Under the pieces are notes generated by a model. It saw nothing but the letters and a program-made list of their open reading frames with translations, was not told where the DNA came from and did not search any database. A program made the position numbers and the translations under genes. Below, one piece after another: positions 12,721 through 26,285 of a DNA stretch of 64,000 nt. Position 1 is the stretch's first letter, and the number at the start of each line of letters is the position of its first letter. The stretch spans positions 990,001 through 1,054,000 of the forward strand of contig JAQFVV010006199.1 in the NCBI GenBank assembly GCA_028023455.1, written 5' to 3'. This stretch comes from Epiperipatus broadwayi. Lineage: Eukaryota > Onychophora > Udeonychophora > Euonychophora > Peripatidae.

Positions 12721-15113
12721 TTTCAAATGTTTTTTCTGGTACTTTTTCATTTTAATTGTCTTTGTGGAAATTATGCTTTGTTTAAAAACATTTGTTTATA
12801 ACTTATAAATGTTCTGAAGATTGTTAATATATTTTTTATTTCCTATATTAAATAAGACTAATCACAAAATGCATCTGCACCCAATGAAATATAACTTGTA
12901 GAAAATAATTTGCAAACAAAACAGTATACTTTATTTTTAGATTAATAATAAATTTTCATCAATTCACTTCTCTTCACTAAATGTTCTGGCAAAATATGTT
13001 GTAGAAAAACATATTTTGTTATCAATTTTATAGAAGTTAAATTGATTGACTTATATATGATTACATTGAATTATTGAGCTTATTGTGTATCTTTTTATTG
13101 ATTATATATCAGGATCTTTAATATGAATGTTCATGACTATTTTTTCAATTTTATTATCTGTATGTTCAATTTCTTTGGAATGATTTTGGCAATTGTTTGT
13201 AGAAATTTCTGTTATGATCAATTTAATCTAATTAGAGTTTTATAAATTTCTCCCCAAGAAACTGGATATAAAGACATATAGTTCTCTACTTTATTTGTTT
13301 CTATTGTAATATTGCGATTTTCAGTCATGTATTCCATTATATTATTTGTTTGCTTCTTAATAAAATCATTTTGCTACTTCTTTTTTTTTTAATTTTTTAG
13401 ATCCATTTAAATTTTCTCTGTCATGTTTTCTATCTCTGTTATCCATAAAAGGATGTTTAAAAAGTATATATTTTTAATAACTAAAATGTATTAATCACAA
13501 AAATTAATGAAATGATAATAACATGTTAAAATATTATTTTATGTACCAAACATTTTTCTATTATATACAATATAAAAATGGAAACCAATTTTATATTTAA
13601 TTATTTTACCAAATAATTTTATAAAAACAAAATTTTTAAACCTTAAAATTAATAAAATTTCATATATTGTGAATGACACAGTTTAGACATGAGAAACTAG
13701 ACACCAAACATTGTTATTAGTCATTTATCAGCAAATTTTTTTATTACATTTTTATTTTATTGCCTCCTTTATTTTACAATTTTTAAAAAATATTTATAGC
13801 ACAAATGTAAACTAACTTAAAAAAATTGAATTATGAAAACCATGGGACCAGGTTCCAGTGATAATAATAATTCTATCTCATGCTGGTAGTGACTGTTTTT
13901 ATAAAACTTGTGGTTGATGAAAATTATTCAAAAGTTATTTTTTATCTAGTGGCAATGTAATATTCATATGTCTTAAATTTTTGTAATCATTTTAACATCC
14001 ACACATTTTTATATTAAGCATATATGAGAAACAATTTATTTTTATATACAGTATCAATACTATTTTTAAAATAGTATTAAGAAGCTTAAAGATTTGAGAT
14101 AAAATGTGTATATATTTTTAAAGCATGATTACATAATTTGCACACAAATTTAATAAAAATATATTTAAATTATTAACATTTTAATTAAAAATGCATGTGG
14201 ACATGTTCTTTTACAATGAAATCTGCATTTTATGAACAAACTGCATACATCACAAAGTCTAATGTTTTTATTAGTAGAACAAGTTTATTATAAAAGTACA
14301 TCATATACTGTAACCTGTATGAGTTTTAATTGAAGTAAATAAATAATGTATTAATATTCCAAGTACAAAGTGTCTTTGGTAATTTTTTATAAACAAAAAA
14401 TATCAAATACACATGTAATAATGCTTCTAATATATTGGAAATCTTTATTGATTATGTTTAATGGGTTCCAAAAAATTTACATGATTAATGAGTTCTTAAT
14501 CGATATGAATCACATTTTTATAGGCTGAATATTAATAACATTTAATATATAATAATAATCAAATGATTGCTTGATTCAATCCAAGAACTGTAGCTCTCAA
14601 TTCCACCATTTTACTACTACATTAACCCTACAGGACATAGTATTTAATATGGTTTAAAACTTTGTAAAACTGTTAAACATGTTATTATATATAGACTTTT
14701 AATACACAATAAGCAATGTTTAAATATAAATAGTAAGTTATCAATATATTTTTAAAACCATAAAAATATGGATCACAGTATTAAAATTTTATGTAAAAAA
14801 AATGTAATATTCGATATAATTTATGAATTTAAAAAGCATTTAGTATACTACATTATAATGAGAAGGATTGATTGGTGTTTATAATATTTCCTTCGATCAT
14901 TTTTTTTAACTATTAAGTATCCTCGTGTTTTCTTTTTTCACATGTTTTGTGGAAAAAATAAAATTCATATATAAAATACCAAATTTGAAATCATACTTAG
15001 AAAACAAATCATCATCATTTTTTAAATAATAATTTTAAAGAAAATGATGATTAGAATTTTAAATAGATGATAATGAATAGGTGGCAATACTTTTACTTTT
15101 GTAAACTTATATT
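12721..15113. other. AT-rich DNA, no gene seen
   Basis: Long AT-rich stretch without a recognisable gene. Sequence at 13060-13400 may continue the hAT-like remnant on the minus strand, but only short peptides are readable and I cannot support a boundary. Confidence 0.5.
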
Positions 15114-15770
15114 GCCATCAATTTTTTAATACCTTATACATAATTAAACAATGTTATGTGGACTTTTGATATTTTAAAACCAGAACTTTTTTCTTAGACA
15201 TTCAAGTACAATATGTGTTTATCTTAAGTGAAAAATTGCTTTTGAAATATAATTACTCTTAGAAATCTAAAGTTCATTTTAACTGAATAAATAATTGTTA
15301 AGTTGTTATCTTCATCAGGACTTTTTAAAAAAAATTATTATAGATTTAACATGAAGTGTTTGCTTTCAACCAATCTCTAATGATTTATTAGACTTCTGAT
15401 ATTATATTTTCAAATAGTGATTAATGCCAACATGTTGCAATCTTAATTGTCATCAATTTTTAATGCCTTATATATAACTAAACAAAGTTATGTGGTGTTT
15501 TGATATTTTAAAACCAGAAGAATTTTTTTCTTAGACATTCAAGCACAATATATATTTTTACAACATCAAGGTTAAAAATTGGTTTTGAAATGTAGTGACT
15601 TTCAGAATCCAAAGTTTAATTTAACAATGTAAATGATTATTAAATCTTTATCTTCACAAATACTTTTAAAATATATTATAGTTTTAAAATATAGCCTTTT
15701 TTCCAAATTAATCTTTCATTATTTATTAAATTTCTGCTATTGTATTTTTAAATGGTAATTGATACCACAC
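15114..15770. repeat. Diverged tandem duplication, period about 335 bp
   Basis: Two adjacent copies start with GCCATCAATTTTTTAATACC (15114) and GTCATCAATTTTTAATGCC (15449). They stay alignable through GATATTTTAAAACCAGAA and TTCTTAGACATTCAAG to about 15440 and 15770, with many substitutions and small indels. No coding potential. The cause (local duplication or two copies of a short element) cannot be told from this window. Confidence 0.8.
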
Positions 15771-16969
15771 TGAATCTATTAAATATAGTGCTTTCTTTTT
15801 TCAGTTGTAGTTGATGTAAAGAAAGTATATGAAATGTATGATTATACTTGTATATAAATAGGTAATATATTCTACCCCAAAAATATAAATCTATTTTACT
15901 CTTATATACAAATTATTCATGCATTTTTTTATTTATTATCTTATATATTGTGAAATAGTTTATTTTGTGAAGATTTCATTTCATGAAATTATGGAAATGT
16001 TTATTATGATCTTTTTTAGTTCTTCAGTTCTAATAAAAATATGATGAATGAAAACATTAATATATCAAATGCATCATTATCATAAATTAAAATATAAAAT
16101 CTTAACTCTAAAAATATAAAAGTTCCAACTATATCAGAAAAAAAAATAATTTAAAGAAAATTTTATGGGGTTGGGTGGGATGAGTACTTATATACAGGAT
16201 TTAGGAAAAATAATGGAAATATTTATTAATTAGCCCTATTATTTGACTTCATGTCATATAGAAATGGAAAATGTATCAGTGTAACCTTTTTTTTGCAAGT
16301 AGAATCCTAATAAAGTTGATGTCAGTTTAATGTTGGTGAGAAAAATTATTAGATGTCTTGCTGCCTTATTATCTGTAGGACCTTATTATTTGTAGTATAA
16401 GTATTCAAAACTGCTCAAGTGTTTACTATTGCAAGATCAGATCTGAAGAGTAATAATTGTACAATCCAAACCTTGAGGTCAATTGCTTCCCCAAAATTCC
16501 CCCCAATGCAAAAATATTATATAAAAAACAAGAGCCTTTATTAGGTTTTCAGTGGCAAAATTTTTAACTCATTATCACAGATTATAAAAGTACAACAAAG
16601 ATTTAAAATTTCATGAACAACAAATTTATAATTTTTTAAAAAAGTGATACTATTGAATATAATAATTATATTTCAGTTGCTGTCCTTGTTTTGTTTTTTA
16701 AACTATAATTTTATTATTTATGCTGGATGAGATTGATATTTTGTTGAACCATGATTCATTAAATTAAAATGAAAATCTAAAAAAAAAATTGATATAATAT
16801 ACATTTTTAAATTTATTTTTCGTGTACTTTGTATTGTGATATCAATGTTGTTGTTGTTGTTTTTTGGAATTATCTAATAAAGTAAGAAAACTAAATCTTT
16901 TTTGAAGCACTTTTATAAATAATTAAAAAAAAAAACATTCTAAAAATCAATGATCTGTTTTTTTTTAAA
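15771..16969. other. AT-rich DNA, no gene seen
   Basis: No supportable feature. A slightly less AT-rich patch at 16320-16520 has no readable protein. Confidence 0.55.
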
Positions 16970-17001
16970 AAATTATTATTATTATTATTATTATTATTAT
17001 T
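16970..17001. repeat. (ATT)n microsatellite
   Basis: About ten ATT units directly after a T-run/A-run. Simple sequence repeat. Confidence 0.95.
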
Positions 17002-18114
17002 TTACAAAAATACAGTCTTCCTTAAATAAAAATTAGATCAAAAAATAATGTACAATTGACAACGTATTGTTTTTTGTTAGTATTGTTTGCACATACGAAA
17101 CAAGTACTGTATTTTTATGTGAAGAACAAGAAATAAGAATTTTTATTTCTATGATAATGTCAAATAAAAAATAATTATATAAAAATTATATTTTAGATAA
17201 CATACACATTTTTTATTTTTTATTTTGTATGAAAATTATTTATGATTGTGAGGAAAACCTTTTTTGCCTTCTCTGTATAACAAATTCTATTACATTGCAA
17301 TATAAAAGCATTGAATAAATATTAAGTAAATTATATTTTCTGCTCACTATGAAGTGCACTTCATTATTGTATATCATTTAAGTTTTTAATGCCAAAATGA
17401 TTAAATTGTGTCCAGTATTTTTTGGGATGAATATTAGCCATTTTATTTTACAATGATGACAATGCTTTTATGACAATACTATCCTAGTGTTGAAAACATT
17501 TTCTAAACATTACTACATCAAATATTTGATTGTCAATTAAAAATAATCAAATAGTTTTATTGCTTAGTATTGGATGTGATAGGACTTAGCTAAGACCATG
17601 TTCTCTAGATCTAATACTATGATTTAAATCAACTTTGGACCATAGTTTACTGTTTTTCTCAATATGTACATGACCTCAAAAATGAAAAATTATTTATTTC
17701 ACTGTACTGATGCAAAATCACTTTCTACATCATTATGCAAAACATTTAAAAATATTATTAGCTTTTTATTAATATATATAGAAATTCCAAGAATAAAAAT
17801 GAATTTAAAAATATGTAATCTCCTCCTCCCCCAATTTTTTTAGGAACCAAAAAAAATTCTAGGTACATATTAATTCCATTAAATTTCTCTCTTCTCCAAG
17901 AAAGTTTCATTAAGAGCAATTTCTTCAAACCTTATAAATGGAAAACATTGAAATACTTAACTTTATTACTACTACTATTTTTTATTTTGTTATATTGGTA
18001 GATCTGAGATTAAAGCAGTTAAATATTGTTTTACTAACATTTGAATAGTTTTTTAGATATATTGGAAAAATAAAGATGTAGATTGGAATTAGAAATTTTT
18101 ATTAGTAAATATAG
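17002..18114. other. AT-rich DNA, no gene seen
   Basis: No supportable gene or repeat boundary. Confidence 0.6.
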
Positions 18115-19345
18115 AGGATTCGAACTCAGACTTTTAAGTCCCTTCACTATCCACACTATCTCATATTACTGATGCACATGACCACGCACTTGCAGAAAAG
18201 ATAAATAATCACCAATATAAGTATTTTATGCTAAACCAGCAGTCATCAGTTGGCCCAGACTACCATCTCCCATACATATATATAATCAATGTTCAGTTTA
18301 TATTAAGAGAGCAAATCCTTACACTTTAATGGACAAGCTTCAACCCACTCTTACCTCCAACTCTTCAGCCATCCATACCATTGAAAATCTGATGATAGAT
18401 TCCCAAATCCCATACTGGTGCCAATATTGTTGTCATGCCCATGTTGACCTCTAGTCACTCTGACCCTCACACATAGGACATTATGCATTTAAATACATAG
18501 AAGAGGAATGGGAAGAATGCAGATTTAATATGTAAGATTTGAAATGCTAGGCACTCTTGTACCTGGAGACTAATTGTAAATATAGAGGATTTGAAATCAA
18601 ACTTTCAAGCCCCTTCACTATCCACACTATCTCATACTACTGATATACTGACTATATATATATATATGTGTGTGTGTGTATGTGTGTGTATAGGATATGG
18701 TAGTTTGGCCCAACTGATGAGTTCTGGTTTAGCATAAAATACATGTATTGGTGATTATTTACCTTTTCTGTATGTGTGTGGTCATGTGCATCAGTAATAT
18801 GAGATAATGTGGATAGTGGAGAGGCTTGAAAGTCTGATTTCAAATGCCTTATATTTACAATAAGGCTCCAGGTATAAGAGTGCCTGGTATTTCTAATTTT
18901 ACATATTAAGCTTACATTCTGCCCATCCCTCTTCTATGTATTTAAGTGAATACTGTTCTATATGTGAGGGTCAGAGTGACTTGAGGTCAATATGGGCATG
19001 ACAACAATATTGGCATCAGCATCATCAGATTTTAAATGGTATGGATGACTGAAGAGTTGGAGGTTGGAGTGGATTGAAGCCTGTCCATTAAAGTGTAAGG
19101 ATTTGCTATCTTAATATAAACTGAGCACTGATAATATATATGTATGGGAGATGGTAGTCTGGACCAACTGATGAGTGCTGTTTTGGCACAAAATATGTAT
19201 ATTGATGATTATTTATCTTTTCTGCATTGTGTGGTCATGTGTATCAGTAATATGAGATAGTGTGGATAGTGAAGGGGCTTGAATGTCCGAGTTCAAATCA
19301 CCTATATTTACAATTAGGCTCCAGGTATAAGAGTGCCTGGTATTT
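18115..19345. repeat. Family A repeat cluster around a TA/TG microsatellite
   Basis: Left part (18115-18640) runs in one orientation, beginning with an AACTCAGACTTTTAAG edge and restarting near 18588. A (TA)n(TG)n microsatellite (18651-18690) sits at the turning point. The right part (about 18692-19345) is the reverse complement, restarting near 18840 and ending at GAGTTCAAATCACC followed by GGCTCCAGGTATAAGAGTGC. Unit length is about 580 bp, judged from repeated edges. The large inverted pair could fold into a cruciform. The short 63-codon minus-strand frame over the microsatellite is an artefact. Confidence 0.85.
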
Positions 19346-19700
19346 CAAATCTTAGTAAAGTTTTATATAAATCAGGTAGTAAATTTATAAAATTAAGAAT
19401 ATACTTGCAGAGAAATAATACATTAAGAAATGTAAGACAGGAATGTTGTCCATCTTCTGCTTTAATTAATATCTGTATTGTTATGGTTAGAATTAGCACT
19501 GGAAGTAGAAGAGTTTATTGAATCATTTTTTGCTTATAAGTAGTGGGATAGCATGAATAAATATTTTTTTATCATTGATAGAGCTTATTGAAAATTAGCA
19601 GTGAAAATAAATACAAATAAATCTAAGGCAATGAAAATATTTGTTGAGAATTAAAAATTAAGAGTAATCGTGGTGGTAAATATTATTAATTAGGTACTAA
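19346..19700 (+). pseudogene. Non-LTR reverse transcriptase remnant
   Basis: The plus-strand frame from 19333 contains NVRQECCPSSALINICI, a degraded match to the RT block usually reading GVRQGCPLSPxLFNIYI. About 45 codons later, after stops, comes KINTNKSKAMKIF, matching the thumb-proximal block (KxNxxKTKxM). The catalytic FADD/YADD segment expected between them is missing or destroyed. The spacing and order suit a LINE but the clade cannot be assigned. It abuts the family A cluster. This is a fossil, not a gene. Confidence 0.45.
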
Positions 19701-22700
19701 GTAAATAAAAATCAGAATCAATTTTCATGGTGATTTATGTGATTTTTTTTTTATAGAAGCAATGAATTAATATTTTACAAGTTGTTGTTTTTTAAGTTTC
19801 CAAACTGGTTTCATTATTGTTTGCACTGCATAAATATAGAATTATGTAAATAAATATCAGAACTATCTTGCAAGCATAATTAAAATTATATAAAAAATAC
19901 CAATCTTTTATGTTATATAATTATGTCAATAGTATCAATAATTGTCAAGTGTATTATATATAGTTGCATAAAAAAATGAAAGCTTATGCTTTGTCATTGC
20001 AAATTTGATTTTGAGCACAATTAATAAAGAGATTTTTGCTTATAACTTCTTGATTTTTTTGTTTTTTAAATATATATAACTGACCCTGCTAAATGAGTCA
20101 AAGTTAATTTGTTAGTATATCATAATTCTTACTTTTATATAATTTTAAGTGTGTAATTTTTCTTTTCAATCAAAGCCAAAAGAAAGACACAAGGAGGTTT
20201 TGTGCATGACTTATATTCATAAAGTGTAGAGAGGAATATGAATTCAATTTCCAAAAGTGCACTTATGATTGATGCACCATGTATCATCTTTAAAAATTTT
20301 AATATAGTAACTGATATTAATTTATAACTCTAACATTATTCACATAAGATTGATATTTCTTTGAACTCATTTATTTTCCATTTAAGTTTGAAATTCTTGG
20401 TTTCCATCAGAGTATTGGATTAATTTGGAGGATTAAATTGGTAATTTTAAATCAGGTTTTAAAAATAAGCAAATTCATTTATATGATCAATTAAAAGTTA
20501 CATCTCATAACAAATTTTATGTGAAAATATAATCACTCTGAGTTCACATAAAGTTCTAAAAATTTGATTATTAATATAGAGAATATATTATATTTACTGT
20601 GTCCTCAAATTGTAAACAAATTGATCATGAGATAGAGCAGACTTAATCACATTCAGTTAAGATTTTTAAATTATCATATTGAACGAAACTCAAATATTCA
20701 CTTAAATGACATTGGGTTGGTTCATTTATTTTTCTTCTGTGTACTTGATTCCCATTAAGCATCAAGAATACTGAGTTTTTAACATAAATGAAATGTCAAT
20801 ATGATATGGATGTAACTAGTGATATATCCATTAACATTTTCATGAAGGCATGTATAAATATTAGTAATAAATTAATGTATTGTTTCTATTATCAGTTTTT
20901 AAGATAAATTTTGTAATATTGACTGTTTTTTTTATTCTAAGATATTAAAAAAAAAATAACTTTCTTTTATCAAAATATGGAGGAATCTGTTGCTTTTAAA
21001 GAAATTTCATCTTCAGAATTGGTTTTTAATAACTAATATCATTACTTTCTGCCTCTCTTTTTATACTATATTTTGACAAATAACTTTTTCCCCAACTTGG
21101 TTATGCTCTTCCAAGCATATCAGAAGGCCAAATATAATCCCAAAATTTAAAATAGTTGACAATATGTCAGAAGTTTTTCTGATAGAAGTACTTTTATACA
21201 CTATTTTGAAATATTGAAATATTACACATACATGCAAATCTATAAACAATATATTGGCACTTAAATGGCACTATTATGTATATGTTACTGTCCTTCCTAG
21301 CAACTTTATAGATATAAAATTGGAACTTTTTTTAATTAATGTATTTCATGAAAATTCATTCTCAAATTGGGGGCAGGATTACAATTTAAATGAAAATGAT
21401 AACAATTTAATTCATTTAGTAACTTACAAATTCAATTTTTTTTTAAATTTATCATTTTTACTTCTATATACTATCCGTATTAATTGAATAAAAATGCTTG
21501 CAACAGTTTGCCTTTACAAATATAATTTATTATAATGAATTACAATAGTTATTATATATTTTATAAATAATTATAATAAACTGCAGAAGTATTTTCAATT
21601 AATTTCTTAATCACCTTCAACTTTTATTAAAATTAAAATTTTGCGGAAATAAATATCCCCATGTTTTATATCCCAAGGTTATTTTTTAATATTAGCTATT
21701 CTATTGCTATTTATCAAAATTGCCTTTTAAATTTTTTCTTTACTATGGTTTTTCTTTTCATGAATCTTAATATTTTCTAGATCGAAATTGAAAGTAAATT
21801 CACTTTTTCGGGGGTGATCAAAGAAAACAAATGTCATTATTACTCTTATTTTTATATATGTATACGCACTCGCATACTTGCACCATTTTAACAATTGTCA
21901 TTGTTATTGTATAGTGTCTATCCTTCAAATTAATTTTAATTTATTTTGCATAAATTATTATTATTATCACTTTCATTTCTGTAGACAAACTTGTCATTTG
22001 TTTAGTTTTTCAAGTGATATTGTAGAATCGACCATTTCATTGCTGATTGCTTTTCTTTCACCTTTAGTCTTTTTGAACATTTTATCCTTTATTAAAGAAT
22101 TAGACAAAATTAAAATAATTTTTTGCTTGATTATTTGAGCATTAAGTGAATATTCAGATATAACCTACATGGTTTTTCACAATAGCGGAATAGAAAATTC
22201 TGGATCTCAAGGTCTGTGAATCATAATCAAACGTTTTCACTTCAGATGTTTGGTAGTATTTTTTAATTATCTCATTTTATGTCCACTTGCTACCCATAAT
22301 ATTTGTCAATAGTCTTCTCCATCATCTCTGCTCAAAAGCACTAATATTTTTTTTATTGCTCTTCTTCAGTGCTTAATTCACCTCCTCTCCCAGTGATGCT
22401 ATGTTATATTATTTTTTCAAAATTTAGTCTTGTAGTCTCTATACCAAATATATAGGCCATTTATATTTTGACTATATAATTATTCAAAAAAATCATCAAC
22501 ATAATTTATTCTACCAATCATCTTTTCCACTGTGGTCTTTTTTTGGCACGATCACATTGCATCTCACTTTCTGAACCATCCTATTGGATATTTTCTTAAA
22601 TAGTGAGTATTTTTTGATTAGTATTTGCATTTCTACAGATACTATTACCATCAATTTTTGATTTTTAAAAAAATTATTTCTCTCACTTTTTTAATTGACT

Positions 22701-22998
22701 CTGTACTTCCTAATTTTTTTCAACTTTTTATTTTTAGCCATCATATATATGATATTAAACCTTTCAAAAAAAAAGCACCGTTAACAGTTATTTTTTGTTA
22801 GTAATTCGAATTTTTTGAACTCAAGACCTATAGGATTAAAATTCAACTTGTCACTTTCAGTCTTCTAACATCACATGATTTTCTGAATAATTAATTATTT
22901 GATTTTTTTCTTTTTTAGCAACTAATATTTCTTGACTAATAGAAGCATTCTGTTGTGAATTACTATTATTAAAAATACTGCCCTGCATGATTTAATAC
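19701..22998. other. AT-rich DNA, no convincing gene
   Basis: Short reading frames at 21061-21249 (minus), 21254-21487 and 21878-22138 (plus) have low-complexity AT-driven composition and no motif. The pyrimidine-rich stretch at 22200-22980 could be an old minus-strand insertion, but I could not read a protein from it. Confidence 0.5.
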
Positions 22999-23115
22999 AG
23001 TGAGTGATAAAGTGGCAGACTTGGGAGCTAAAGATCCACAAATCGCAGTTTGGATCCATCACTTTGAAGGTCATTTTATATCTTAAGTGATAGCTAATTC
23101 GATTTCTTTATTAAA
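22999..23115 (+). mobile_element. Second tRNA-like SINE family, copy a (decayed)
   Basis: The sequence contains an A-box-like stretch (GATAAAGTGGCAGACTTGG) and a B-box-like GTTTGGATCC, flanked by pairable AGTGA and TCACT. It is followed by a tail region (CTTTGAAGG...TAGCTAATTCGATT) that can be lined up with copies at 40.75 and 45.93 kb. It is degenerate, with no clear target duplication. It is distinct from the tRNA-headed SINE at 10.3 kb because body and tail differ. Confidence 0.45.
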
Positions 23116-24192
23116 AATACTGTGTAAATGAGTTGTCATTTATACTTTTTTTTAAAGTAAAAATTTATCTAATATTTAAAAGTACTTTTTCAAAATAAAG
23201 ATCATTAAAATTGTTTTACAAATATTAATGGTCACTGTTATATATATATAATGCCCGATTATAGTAAAGGCAATACTAATTATTCAATTCACGATAGTAC
23301 ACGGCTATATGTCTGTATATTTCTGTTTAATGCATTCATTTTCTTTCTTTTTACCATTTAATAAATAGTACTAAGCTTTTAAGAATTTGATTCTGTTCAA
23401 TAAATTCTTTTTTCTATTGTGTACGTTTCTTATAAAATTACTTTGAATATTCAACATTTTTTTTCTTTGGAATGACATCTCATTTCATTAATGGTTTTCT
23501 TTCTTTTTATATCTTTATTTTCGAATTGTTTATATTTTTTTCTCCCGTAAGTTTATATTTATCTGTTTTGAATAAGTTTTTCACAATAATCTATTCTGTT
23601 TCATAAATAAGAAAAGTAACTGTCTGAAATTTTAATTGACATTTGAAAACTGAAATTTGTTTTAAATCGTAATCGTTAAAAACGCAAATATATATTTTCA
23701 TATTAATATTGAATATCTTGTGTGTGCGTTTGTTTTCCCTCTTTTTTTCAGCCTCATGCGGAATTCAGGGTATTTTCATTATATTAAAAATATATAAAAG
23801 ATTTAAGTTTGATCATTTTAAAAGCTCTACCTGTTCGTCTGTTTATTTACATTTTATTATATACAAGTAATTGTACTTAAAGAAATAAAAGAAGCCATAC
23901 TTTCAGACTGCTTAAAAGAAAGTCTTACCTTAAAAAACTATTTCGTTGTTAAAAATCTTGAAAGTTATATAAAAGTTACTATTTTCTAAAATTAATCAGT
24001 CTAATAAAATTAAATAGCGTACTTTTCTGTAATATATATATATATTCACTTTAATTAATTGCAACTTGTTGACTATTTCAAAGAATAACTAACTAGTTAT
24101 TCATTGAATCAGCACTTAAAGATGCTTAAAGAATGGAAAATTAAAACTTTATACAATTTAATTAAGCAAGAATCTAATTCAGGATGTAATCA
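23116..24192. other. AT-rich DNA, no gene seen
   Basis: Only short homopolymers and a few (TA)n runs. Confidence 0.6.
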
Positions 24193-24207
24193 TATTTAAT
24201 GTAGTTT

Positions 24208-24302
24208 TTTTTTTCATATGTCAAATGCGTTGACCAGGAAGCGAACCCGGGCCAGCTGTTTGGAAGGCAGCTATGCTAATCACTAGGCCACCAACGCTTG
24301 AC
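24208..24302 (-). mobile_element. tRNA-headed SINE copy 2 (tRNA-Gly(UCC)-derived body)
   Basis: The minus strand carries a 72-nt body (24226-24297) that folds as a tRNA: acceptor arms GCGTTGG and TCAACGC, anticodon loop CTTCCAA (anticodon UCC, glycine), and T arm CCGGG-TTCGCTT-CCTGG. It closely resembles metazoan tRNA-Gly(UCC) but has C at position 58, where A is normal, and an unpaired base at the foot of the anticodon stem. Leader GTCAA and trailer TTTGACATATG match copies 1, 3 and 4, and an A-run follows. An imperfect duplication of about 14 bp containing AATGTAGTTT flanks it (24193-24207, 24303-24318). I infer a retroposed SINE rather than a working tRNA gene. Confidence 0.88.
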
Positions 24303-24795
24303 TATTTCAATGTAGTTTAATTAGAAACAGCATGAATGCATTATATTTTTCAATAGTTGTGAAATGGACAATGTTGTTTATTTGCTACAAGACTTACATT
24401 ATCAGGCTCAACATTTAACACGTGGATTCTTAAGTTATGTTCAATCTTTAGTCACTTTCTTGTTTATTTTTTGTATTGTAGAAATATGAAGGAAGCTCGC
24501 TCATAAAAATAGGTTACATAACAAGGAAATATATATTTTGGGGCCTTTTCTAATAATTCTGGATCAAAGTTTTATTTATTCATAACTAAAAATTATGAAG
24601 TCTGTTTGAAAGTAGTTTTTAACTAGCCTTCATAGCCTTCATATATTCAAATATGATTTTATAAAATATTTTGGCAGGCACAATAAGCCTTTAATTTTAA
24701 TATAAGAGTCTAATTGAGGGAAGTAATTAATGTCTGAAAATTTCTTGCAAACTTTTAAAATATGAGATAAACATTGCAGTTATGTTGTCTTGCAC

Positions 24796-24909
24796 TTTTT
24801 TTTTTTTTTCATATGTCATAGTATCGGCTGGGACGCGAACCCACAACCGTCTGCACCCAACTACTTGCTTGCATAGCGGCTGCGATACCTCTCGGCTAAC
24901 AACGCAAGA
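24796..24909 (-). mobile_element. tRNA-headed SINE copy 3
   Basis: Minus-strand tRNA-like body with A box (TAGCCGAGAGG) and B box (GGTTCGCGTCC), trailer ACTATGACATATG and a long A-tail (T-run at 24797-24810 on the plus strand). Nearly the same body as copy 4 at 57.0 kb, about 86 nt and so longer than a normal class I tRNA. Flanks share only a short CTTGC-type duplication, so the insertion is older or the ends are damaged. Overlapping short reading frames on both strands are shadows of this element. Confidence 0.85.
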
Positions 24910-26285
24910 CTTGCCAAAGGTTTTTATAAATTCAGAAAGAGCTAGAAACATTAAACACCTTTGCCCACAAATCGAAATGTAAAAATTATGACTTCTATTT
25001 TACTTTCAACTTTAAGAACATTGCTTAGCCATGCCTTGTAAATTTAAATTTAAGAAAAAATAACAACTAAATATGCATCTTTGAATGAAACTAAAATAAA
25101 AAATTATCTTATTTTGTCTTGAAGTAAATATCAGCTAAATATGTAACTTTATATTAAACTTTTTTTTATAAATTTTATCTTGAAATTCAATAATTTGATT
25201 TAACACCTCAAATGAAACTTTTTTTATTAATTAAAAATTGTCTTATTTTGTTCTTGGAATTCTAAATTTTGATTTAAGACTTTCCCATTTGAATTTTAGT
25301 ATATAGAATAAATGGTTTATGATAACTTCTCATTTTATAATAGGTCAGTGAACCTTAATAATATTTACTAAGAATGTAATTTAATATTGTTTTTAAATCT
25401 GTGAACATTTTTAGACAATGAGTACTTCACAATGATGCAGTGGTATGTCTAGATTACATTTGGTACTTTAATTTTAACACAATTAATCATCCTATTCAAA
25501 CTCTAATCATATCTTGAAGAGCATTCATTCTAATACCAACATATTTTGACCAATCCAATTCACTATTTTTTTTTATAGAAATCACTCAAACAATTAAAAG
25601 TTTTTGCTTAGAGTGAATTTTAAGAGATTTACAAAATAAGAAATCTTGATGAATTTATCCTCATATTCATATCAAATCCAAGTTATTAAATTAGCATCAT
25701 TAGAAAAATCATTTCTTTCACTAAATTATAAGAAATAATTCTGACCCTTTTGTGCTCATGTTATCAGTTGATTTTTAATATTTTTAGACATTCCTGTGAT
25801 TCAATTATTAGTAGTTGTATTTGATAATTTTAAATATTTTATAGCTTTAGTACCAACCATTCATGTAACCATTTCTTTATTGTAGACAAAATTAAATTTG
25901 CTGCTTTCTTAAGATATTTTCCTGATTTAATTATAAAGATATCTCATATAATACAATGACAGCTTGTATATTGTTGTTACCTATTATGACTGTTCTTTGT
26001 TAGTTTTTGATTTGCCTTATAATTCTTTCAAAGTTTATTTGAAAAAATTTAATCGATTGACTGGCATATTATGACTTCACTTAATATTATGTTGCAAGTT
26101 ATATTTCATAAAGATTTCTCAATCCTGTTAGCACAGATGTTTGTAAATCCATATAATAAGCACTCTATAGAATGTTTTCATATTTTTTAGCTTTGATGTC
26201 TTTTTATTTTTATAGTTTAACAAGATGCACTGTCTTCATGACTCCAAATTATTTCTATCTTTATACTTTATCAATGTGCTCATTT
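24910..26285. other. AT-rich DNA, no gene seen
   Basis: No supportable gene, RNA or repeat boundary. Confidence 0.6.

Noticed and set aside
21878-22138. 86-codon plus-strand frame with hydrophobic stretches
   Set aside because: Composition-driven hydrophobicity from T-rich codons; no family signature and no promoter or splice context.
24782-24982. 66-codon plus-strand frame over the SINE at 24.8 kb
   Set aside because: It is the antisense reading of the tRNA-like body and its poly(T); no protein family expected.
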